From assembly GCA_022710085.1 (NCBI GenBank), contig JAKLHP010000025.1, forward strand, positions 1-10,489: DNA of 10,489 bases, written 5' to 3'. This DNA is from Patescibacteria group bacterium (lineage in GTDB: Bacteria; Patescibacteriota; Minisyncoccia; Moranbacterales; JAKLHP01). The position numbers and the translations under genes are program-made. Shown piece by piece: positions 6,187 through 10,489 of the stretch; within the stretch, counting starts at the first letter, position 1; each line of letters opens with the position of its first letter. The notes beneath the pieces were generated by a model. It had not been told where the DNA came from. It saw only the letters and a program-made list of their open reading frames with translations, and ran no database searches.

Positions 6187-6190
6187 TATA
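6185..6190 (-). promoter_or_regulatory. ruvX -10 box
   Basis: Minus-strand TATAAT is a perfect -10 hexamer, 20 nt before the ruvX ATG. No good -35 lies at 16-18 nt upstream. It overlaps the -10 of the divergent promoter on the plus strand, so the two polymerase sites should exclude each other. Confidence 0.45.
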
Positions 6191-6213
6191 AGTTGTAGAT
6201 TTTTAACAAAAAT

Positions 6214-6220
6214 AAGGAGG
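6214..6220 (+). promoter_or_regulatory. Perfect Shine-Dalgarno site that sets the TTG start
   Basis: AAGGAGG is fully complementary to the bacterial 16S rRNA 3' end. It is 6 nt before the TTG at 6227 and is the main reason for choosing that start. Confidence 0.8.
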
Positions 6221-6226
6221 CACGCC

Positions 6227-6361
6227 TTGAAAGAAATAAATGTTTTTGTTGATAATTGGAATCAGCAGCATTCTCATAGCTTTTCTGGATTTCAGATGAT
6301 TTATATGTTTTGCGGAATGCTACTGGCAGCAATGTTAATTATAGGAGCCCTTACAGGATAA
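6227..6361 (+). CDS. Unrecognised 44-residue single-span membrane protein
   Basis: The ORF reads TTG (6227) to TAA (6361), 44 codons. The N-terminal half is polar (MKEINVFVDNWNQQHSHSFS, residues 1-20). Residues 24-44 are hydrophobic and rich in Met, Gly, Ala, Ile and Leu, with one Cys, forming one membrane span that ends almost at the stop. A near-consensus promoter (6158-6186) precedes it, a perfect SD lies 6 nt before the start, and a hairpin with U-tract follows (6377-6419). It is the only plus-strand gene in the window and converges on map. I do not recognise the family. Inference: a small regulatory or accessory membrane protein; a hydrophobic toxin-type peptide is a less supported alternative. 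The coding call rests on the expression signals and the clean hydrophobic segment, not on homology. The RNA could also act by itself. Confidence 0.62.
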   Translation: MKEINVFVDNWNQQHSHSFSGFQMIYMFCGMLLAAMLIIGALTG

Positions 6362-6371
6362 AAAGGCTCCT
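6343..6371 (+). repeat. 7-bp hairpin around the stop codon of the small ORF
   Basis: AGGAGCC (6343-6349) and GGCTCCT (6365-6371) are perfect complements; the TAA stop (6359-6361) lies in the 15-nt loop. It directly precedes the terminator hairpin and may protect the mRNA 3' end. Confidence 0.5.
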
Positions 6372-6376
6372 CTATG

Positions 6377-6419
6377 CCCCGTCACTTCGAACTCGGAGTT
6401 TCGGGGTTTTTATTTTGTT
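6377..6419 (+). terminator. Intrinsic terminator of the small ORF
   Basis: CCCCG (6377-6381) pairs with CGGGG (6402-6406); an inner AACT-CGG-AGTT stem can form in the loop. TTTTTATTTTG follows. The U-tract runs into the 3' end of map, which is on the other strand. No U-tract exists in the minus direction, so it should act on plus-strand transcripts. Confidence 0.65.
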
Positions 6420-7177
6420 AAAATCTCATAACCTTCTTCCGTAACTAAAACTGTATTTTCATAATGCGCACTTAGTTTGCCGTCTTTAGTCCTGAAAACC
6501 CATCCGCCTTTTCCGATTATTGTCTGATATTTTCCTTCATTCACCATCGGCTCAAGCGCCAAAACCATTCCTGATTTCAACTTAAGATCATCATAATAAT
6601 AACCGTCATAATAATTCATAATTTGCGGATCTTCATGGAGCTCAACTCCGATTCCATGACCGACCAAATCTCGGACCACAGAAAAACCGTTATCTTCAAC
6701 ACATTTTTGGACCGCTTTCGAGTAATCGCTCAGCATTGCTCCGTTTTTTATTTTTGAAACTCCCTTCCAAAAAGATTCCTCAGTAATTTTTTTTATCTTC
6801 TTTGCAGTTTCGCTTATTTTCCCAACTGCGAAAGTCCTGGCCATATCAGTAAACATCCCGTCATATTTCATCCCGATGTCAATTTTCAAAATATCTCCTT
6901 TTTGGACAATCACATCTCGTGAAGGAATTCCATGGACTATCTCATCATTCAAAGACGCACAAATAGATGCTGGGTAGGGTTGACCCAGATCTGAACCGTA
7001 GTTTTTAAAAGCCGGGGTTCCTCCCAGCTTTAAAATCATCTCTTCGGCTGCTTTGTCAAGCGAAAACGTACTAACTCCGGACTTTATATTATTCTCAATC
7101 TCTTCCATCACCCGGGCCAGTTTTTTCCCGCCTTCCCGCAAGGCTTTTATTTCTTTGTCGTTTTTTATTGAAACCAT
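6410..7177 (-). CDS. map: Methionine aminopeptidase, type I
   Basis: The 255 residues fit type I MetAP (about 250-265). The enzyme removes the initiator methionine from nascent proteins in the cytoplasm. All expected active-site residues are visible: H82 (NDEIVHGIP), metal ligands D100 (KIDIG), D111 (MFTDMA), H174 (GHGIG), E209 (LEPM) and E240 (HYENTV), plus H181 (ELHEDP). The ATG at 7177 has no SD and sits 13 nt from a perfect TATAAT. It follows adk after 61 nt, the usual secY-adk-map order of spc operons, so it may be transcribed both with adk and from its own promoter. The infA and rpmJ genes that often come next are not here. The 3' end faces the small plus-strand ORF. Confidence 0.96.
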   Translation of the reverse strand: MVSIKNDKEIKALREGGKKLARVMEEIENNIKSGVSTFSLDKAAEEMILKLGGTPAFKNYGSDLGQPYPASICASLNDEIVHGIPSRDVIVQKGDILKIDIGMKYDGMFTDMARTFAVGKISETAKKIKKITEESFWKGVSKIKNGAMLSDYSKAVQKCVEDNGFSVVRDLVGHGIGVELHEDPQIMNYYDGYYYDDLKLKSGMVLALEPMVNEGKYQTIIGKGGWVFRTKDGKLSAHYENTVLVTEEGYEILTK

Positions 7178-7190
7178 AAGCTATAAATCA

Positions 7191-7218
7191 ATTATAGCGA
7201 ATATTAAAACTAAATCAA
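7191..7218 (-). promoter_or_regulatory. map promoter candidate, almost leaderless
   Basis: Minus-strand TTGATT (7218-7213) is followed after 16 nt by a perfect TATAAT (7196-7191). The predicted start near 7184 leaves only about 7 nt before the map ATG, and there is no SD. Confidence 0.6.
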
Positions 7219-7238
7219 CAAATTATATTTTCTTGAAT

Positions 7239-7886
7239 TTATTTTTTAATTTTTTCCAAAATTTCAAAAAAGACTTTTTCTTTACTTTTCATTCCGTCAA
7301 CTTCAGCCAATATTCCTTTTTTTCTGTAATATTCTACTACCGGCATCGTTTGTTCATTAAAAATAGAAAGTCTCTTCAATATTCCTTCCTTGGTATCGTC
7401 TTTCCTCTGCTCAACTGGCTCTCCGCAATCCGGACATAAATCGCTGGCACCAATCAAATTGTCTCCCAAAACAAAATGTTTGTGGCATTTTGAACAACTA
7501 TATCTTTTTGAAACCCTGTCTATGGATTCTTCTTTAGTGATGTCAATAAAAACGACTTCGTCTATTGTTCTGCCCAAGCCTGAAAAGACCTGCTCCACTT
7601 TTTCTATCTGGTCTACTCTGCGAGGAGCTCCGTCCAAAATAATTCCCCTGCCCTGGGGAACTCTCTTGAACTCTTCCCGCAGAGCTTTCAGAACGATTTC
7701 ATCGGAAACCAGTTCTTTTTTTATATGAATAATATCATACAGCTCCCTGCCTAATGCATTTTCCTCTTTTGCCAATTTTCTAAGCATTTTCCCCACATCG
7801 ATATGCATTGCATTGAACTTCTCGGCGAGAAATAATGCCTGCGTTCCTTTTCCGCTTCCCTGCGAACCCAATATGATAATATTCAT
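7239..7886 (-). CDS. adk: Adenylate kinase with zinc-type LID
   Basis: From ATG 7886 the protein has 215 residues, a typical long-form length. It converts ATP + AMP to 2 ADP. The P-loop is GSQGSGKGT (7-15). The LID holds four cysteines, C131, C134, C151 and C154 (CSKC...CPDC), a zinc-binding type. The conserved RKDD...KRL segment (161-173) with R161 and R172 and the Arg of DGAPRR (R89) are kept. Odd points: the usual STGD(M/L)LR reads DVGKMLR (30-36), so Thr31 and Asp33 of the E. coli numbering are Val and Lys; DGFPR is DGAPR; the P-loop has Ser at position 8 where Pro or Ala is common. An upstream in-frame ATG (7913) would add nine residues before the MNIIILG start typical of the family, so I rejected it. 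No SD is present. A hairpin lies between secY and this gene. Confidence 0.92.
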   Translation of the reverse strand: MNIIILGSQGSGKGTQALFLAEKFNAMHIDVGKMLRKLAKEENALGRELYDIIHIKKELVSDEIVLKALREEFKRVPQGRGIILDGAPRRVDQIEKVEQVFSGLGRTIDEVVFIDITKEESIDRVSKRYSCSKCHKHFVLGDNLIGASDLCPDCGEPVEQRKDDTKEGILKRLSIFNEQTMPVVEYYRKKGILAEVDGMKSKEKVFFEILEKIKK

Positions 7887-7915
7887 CAAAGATAGACACT
7901 CGACACAGAACAATC

Positions 7916-7969
7916 AAACACAATAGCAATTACAATAGTTGCTATTAATTCATGTCCTGTGTTGTGTTT
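7916..7969 (-). promoter_or_regulatory. Compound hairpin between secY and adk
   Basis: AATAGCAA (7922-7929) and TTGCTATT (7939-7946) pair perfectly around 9 nt. AAACACAA (7916-7923) and TTGTGTTT (7962-7969) also pair perfectly and can enclose the first stem, sharing two bases. In the mRNA the structure ends 30 nt before the adk ATG. The T-run after it is on the plus strand only, so termination of secY transcripts is unlikely; control of adk expression or an RNA processing site is possible. Confidence 0.5.
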
Positions 7970-7983
7970 TTTATTTAAAAGTT

Positions 7984-9255
7984 TTAGAATCCTTCGTAAT
8001 CTCTCATTACCATTTGGCTTTCTATCTGTTTTACGGTTTCAATCACCACGGAAACAACAATCAAGATGCTTGTCCCTCCAATTGCCATGCTGCTGATTCC
8101 GCTGAAAGCTTTGACAATAAGAGGAAGAACGGCAATCAATCCTAAGAATAAGGATCCGGTCAGGGTTATTCTGTTCATAATCCGATAAAGATATTCCGCT
8201 GTATTTTTTCCAGGCCTGATTCCCGGTATGTATCCTCCCTGTTTCTGAAGATTTTCAGAAATCTTATTGGGATCGAAAACAACTGCTGTATAAAAATAAG
8301 TAAATGCTACAACTAAAATAAAATAAAATACTCCGTAAAAAAGCTGATTCTGGAAAACCGAGTTAATGAAAGTAGCGACACTCACAACTGTCTCATTTTT
8401 AACCTGCATCAGAAAATTAGCGATCATTCCAGGAAAAAGCATGATTGAAATAGCAAAGATTATCGGAATCACTCCTGCCTGATTGACCCTTAAGGGCAAG
8501 TGGGTTGAAACTCCGCCATACATCTTATTCCCTCTGATCCTTTTGGCATAGGAAACCGGAATATTTCTCTGTCCTTCCGTTACCAAGACTACTCCGGCAA
8601 TGGTTATGATAGAAATTATCCCGAATAAAAGATAAGTAAAAAACTGAGTGGAGTCAAAAGTAGAAAAAAGCTGAGTTACCCCGCCCGGAAGACTAGCCAC
8701 GATTCCCGCGAAAATAATCATCGAAACCCCATTTCCTATCCCCTTTTCAGTCATGAGCTCTCCCAGCCACATTAAAAATATCGTTCCGGTAGTAGCAATA
8801 ACTATGATTGAGAACATTTCGAAACTATTCAGATTTCCAATAACATTTTGAGATCGAAGCAAGGCAATCATGCTAAAAGCCTGAAGTCCGGCCAAGGGTA
8901 TCGTTATCCATCGGGTCCACATATTAAATTTTTGCCTTCCCGCTTCTCCTTCTTCCTTGTAAAGTTGCTCCAGTTTGGGGACAATCATCGTGAGAAGCTG
9001 CATAATAATCGAGGATGTAATATACGGTCCGACTCCTAAAAGAGCGATGGAAATATTGCTAAGTCCGCCACCGGAAAAAATATTAAGAAGCCCGAGAAAT
9101 TGATTCCCTTCAAAAAGTTGTTTAAGCTGGTTTGTGTCGACTCCCGGAAGTGGTATGGCAGCCGCAATCCTGAATACCGCTAAAAGAGCAACAACAAAAA
9201 GTATTTTATTGCGAAGTTGTTTTATTTTGAAGATTTGAGTAATTTTCTCAAACAT
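7984..9255 (-). CDS. secY: Protein translocase subunit SecY
   Basis: SecY is the channel of the Sec translocon. The 423-residue protein has the expected length and about ten membrane spans. Family landmarks are the N-terminal KQLRNKILFVVALLAVFRIA (12-31), PLPGV (36-40), the plug-region stretch LLNIFSGGGLSNISIALLG, GVGPYITSSIIMQLL, a cytoplasmic loop with QRNIPVSYAKR used by SecA and the ribosome, and GIRPGKNTAEYL. The ATG at 9255 is 9 nt after the rplO stop, so translational coupling is likely; no SD is present. It sits between rplO and adk as in most bacteria. Confidence 0.97.
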   Translation of the reverse strand: MFEKITQIFKIKQLRNKILFVVALLAVFRIAAAIPLPGVDTNQLKQLFEGNQFLGLLNIFSGGGLSNISIALLGVGPYITSSIIMQLLTMIVPKLEQLYKEEGEAGRQKFNMWTRWITIPLAGLQAFSMIALLRSQNVIGNLNSFEMFSIIVIATTGTIFLMWLGELMTEKGIGNGVSMIIFAGIVASLPGGVTQLFSTFDSTQFFTYLLFGIISIITIAGVVLVTEGQRNIPVSYAKRIRGNKMYGGVSTHLPLRVNQAGVIPIIFAISIMLFPGMIANFLMQVKNETVVSVATFINSVFQNQLFYGVFYFILVVAFTYFYTAVVFDPNKISENLQKQGGYIPGIRPGKNTAEYLYRIMNRITLTGSLFLGLIAVLPLIVKAFSGISSMAIGGTSILIVVSVVIETVKQIESQMVMRDYEGF

Positions 9256-9264
9256 TGATATTTT

Positions 9265-9681
9265 TTATTTCTCAATTGCTTTTTTTGCCGACTTCGTCAG
9301 ACCGATACCCTTATCAACGGTAAGTTTTTTTGTTAGCTTTCCCGTTCCCAGAATTTTCACTTCTTTCCTTGCTTCTATTTTACCAACAAGACCCTTTTCA
9401 ATCAAACTCTTAATGTCAATCTTGTCTCCATTTTCAAAGTTTCTTTCCAGATCGTTAAGATTAATATTGATTTTTTTTGCATGAGGAGATTTGAATCCCC
9501 TTACCTTTTTCAGCCTCTCAACCAAGGAAGATCTTCCACCTTCAAAAAGCGGGTCTACATGGGCTCCCGATCTGGCTTTCTGACCCTTGTTTCCTTTACC
9601 GGAATAGGTTCCTCTTTTCCCCCCTCTTCCGATAGTTTTTCTCTTTTTCTTCCTTCCAACTTTTAATTCGTGAATTTGCAT
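9265..9681 (-). CDS. rplO: 50S ribosomal protein L15 (uL15)
   Basis: The 138-residue basic protein matches uL15: the glycine-rich start KRKTIGRGGKRGTYSGKGNK (13-32) with GQKARSG (33-39), FEGGRSSLVERLKKVRGF (46-63), and the C-terminal VKILGTGKLTKKLTV segment. It takes part in late assembly of the large subunit. At 138 residues it is slightly short of the common 144-150. The start ATG 9681 has no SD. It follows rpsE after 85 nt, the place where rpmD normally lies, and secY follows 9 nt after its stop. Confidence 0.96.
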   Translation of the reverse strand: MQIHELKVGRKKKRKTIGRGGKRGTYSGKGNKGQKARSGAHVDPLFEGGRSSLVERLKKVRGFKSPHAKKININLNDLERNFENGDKIDIKSLIEKGLVGKIEARKEVKILGTGKLTKKLTVDKGIGLTKSAKKAIEK

Positions 9682-9766
9682 AGTAATTTAAATCAAAATA
9701 CAAAAATAAAAATATAAAATTCTGGCTATATTTAACGGGTTACTTCGCGCAAATCATTGTTGAATA
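9682..9766 (-). other. rpsE-rplO spacer without rpmD (L30)
   Basis: The 85-nt AT-rich gap sits where most bacterial spc operons carry rpmD. It is too short for the roughly 60-codon L30 gene, and no L30-like segment is fused to either neighbour. Lack of L30 is a known trait of candidate-phyla bacteria. Confidence 0.85.
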
Positions 9767-10246
9767 TTATGCTATTTTTTTAACTTTCAATGATTTCAAT
9801 GCTTCAACCGTTGCTCTGGCTACATTTAATTTATTCGAAGTTCCCATTGACTTGGAAACCACATCATGTATTCCAGCCAGATCAACAACGGCTCGAACTG
9901 CTCCACCAGCGATTATCCCTCTTCCTTCTCGGGCTGGCTTAAGCATAATCTTCGCACTTCCTAGTTTTTTGAAAACATCATGAGGAATTGTTTTTCCATC
10001 CATCTTGATATTCACCATATTCTTTTTGGCATTATTGTAGGCTTTCTCTATGGAATCAGAAACATCAGACCCTTTGGAAACTCCGACACCTACTCTTCCT
10101 TTTCTGTCACCGATAACAAGAGTCGCCCTGAAACGAAATCTTCTTCCGCCTTTAACGACACGGGTAACTCGAGCCAGATCCAAAAGTTTTTGCTCAAATT
10201 CCGGCTTTTCTCTTCTCTTTCCAAATTTATTATTATTTCTGCCCAT
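9767..10246 (-). CDS. rpsE: 30S ribosomal protein S5 (uS5)
   Basis: The 159 residues fit uS5. The N-terminal RNA-binding domain shows EQKLLDLARVTRVVKGGRRF (18-37) with RFRATLVIGDRKGRVGVGV (38-56), then KAYNNAKKNM and the HDVFKKLGSAKIMLKPA segment. The C-terminal domain has GRGIIAGGAVRAVVDLAGIH and the SNKLNVARATVEALKSL end. S5 helps shape the mRNA entry and decoding region of the small subunit. The ATG at 10246 lacks an SD. It follows rplR after 61 nt, a wide gap for this operon that contains a hairpin. Confidence 0.97.
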   Translation of the reverse strand: MGRNNNKFGKRREKPEFEQKLLDLARVTRVVKGGRRFRFRATLVIGDRKGRVGVGVSKGSDVSDSIEKAYNNAKKNMVNIKMDGKTIPHDVFKKLGSAKIMLKPAREGRGIIAGGAVRAVVDLAGIHDVVSKSMGTSNKLNVARATVEALKSLKVKKIA

Positions 10247-10272
10247 ATTTTTTTAACTTTGAACTTTTTCTG

Positions 10273-10294
10273 CCATAGGCGGATTCGCCTTTGG
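10273..10294. repeat. GC-rich hairpin between rplR and rpsE
   Basis: AGGCG-GATT-CGCCT (10277-10290) is a perfect 5-bp stem with a 4-nt loop. It extends past one T-T mismatch to CCA/TGG (10273-10275 and 10292-10294). No U-tract follows in the gene direction. It could be a stabilising or processing hairpin in the mRNA, or a copy of a dispersed palindromic repeat. Confidence 0.5.
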
Positions 10295-10307
10295 TGGAAA
10301 TTTTTAA

Positions 10308-10489
10308 CTAAAACTTAAGTCCGCCTTCTCTGGCTCCTTCAGCCAATGATTTTACTTTTCCATGATATTTGTAACCTCCCCTGTCGAAAACTGCCTGGGA
10401 AATCTTTCCTTCTTTGCATTTCTTAGCAATCAATTTACCAACCTTTGACGCTCCTTCAATATTATTCTTGGCCTTAGCTTCCTTGAGAT
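10308..10489 (-). CDS. rplR: 50S ribosomal protein L18 (uL18), C-terminal part
   Basis: The gene enters at the right edge, and 59 codons plus the TAG stop (10310-10308) are visible. The translation ends with ISQAVFDRGGYKYHGKVKSL (residues 33-52 of the visible part), then AEGAREGGLKF, the hallmark end of uL18 (VFDRGGxxYHGRV...AREGGLxF). L18 binds 5S rRNA in the large subunit. It is first in the visible part of the operon and precedes rpsE as usual. The start is outside the window. Confidence 0.95.
   Translation of the reverse strand, partial: LKEAKAKNNIEGASKVGKLIAKKCKEGKISQAVFDRGGYKYHGKVKSLAEGAREGGLKF

Noticed and set aside
7887..7913. Longer adenylate kinase starting at 7913
   Set aside because: It would add nine residues (MFCVECLSL) before the MNIIILG start that matches the family, with no SD, and would lie in the hairpin region.
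7954..7960. Mini-ORF AGGAC-ATG-AAT-TAA in the secY-adk spacer (minus strand)
   Set aside because: Two codons only; the SD-like AGGA is very close to the ATG and may be chance.
1..10489. CRISPR array, insertion sequence, integrase or phage genes
   Set aside because: I saw no regularly spaced repeats, no transposase or integrase motifs and no target-site duplications in the window.

Overview
The window looks like a piece of a Patescibacteria (Candidate Phyla Radiation) chromosome, perhaps of the Parcubacteria/Moranbacteria type. This is inferred from gene content, not from a search. The signs are an AT-rich genome (hand counts around 37% GC in manC), almost no Shine-Dalgarno (SD) sequences before core genes, no rpmD (L30) between rpsE and rplO, an RNase J with a long basic N-terminal extension, and a cupin-type phosphoglucose isomerase. 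Every gene reads on the minus strand except one small ORF on the plus strand.

Right side (about 6410-10489, read right to left): the end of an spc-type operon, rplR (C-terminus only), rpsE, rplO, secY, adk, map. The operon supplies ribosomal proteins, the translocon core, adenylate kinase and N-terminal methionine removal. map also has its own perfect -10 box, placed so close to the ATG that its mRNA would be almost leaderless.

Middle (about 5355-6410): ruvX and secG, each with its own short-leader promoter candidate. Between ruvX and map, on the opposite strand, lies a compact unit: promoter, perfect SD, a 44-residue single-span membrane ORF with a TTG start, then a hairpin and U-tract. I do not recognise this protein; it is the best candidate here for something undescribed.

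Left-centre (about 1899-5293): an orphan membrane-anchored family-5 solute-binding protein, followed after 21 nt by a cupin-type phosphoglucose isomerase. Then comes a Nudix-like gene with higher GC (about 46% by hand count), a strong promoter, a palindrome next to the -35 box and a perfect SD. It looks acquired.

Left (1-1898): a bifunctional mannose-1-phosphate guanylyltransferase/mannose-6-phosphate isomerase, a tRNA-Leu(CAG) with a strong promoter, and the first 61 codons of ribonuclease J. The phosphoglucose isomerase and the ManC enzyme together could take glucose-6-phosphate toward GDP-mannose, but no phosphomannomutase is present here.
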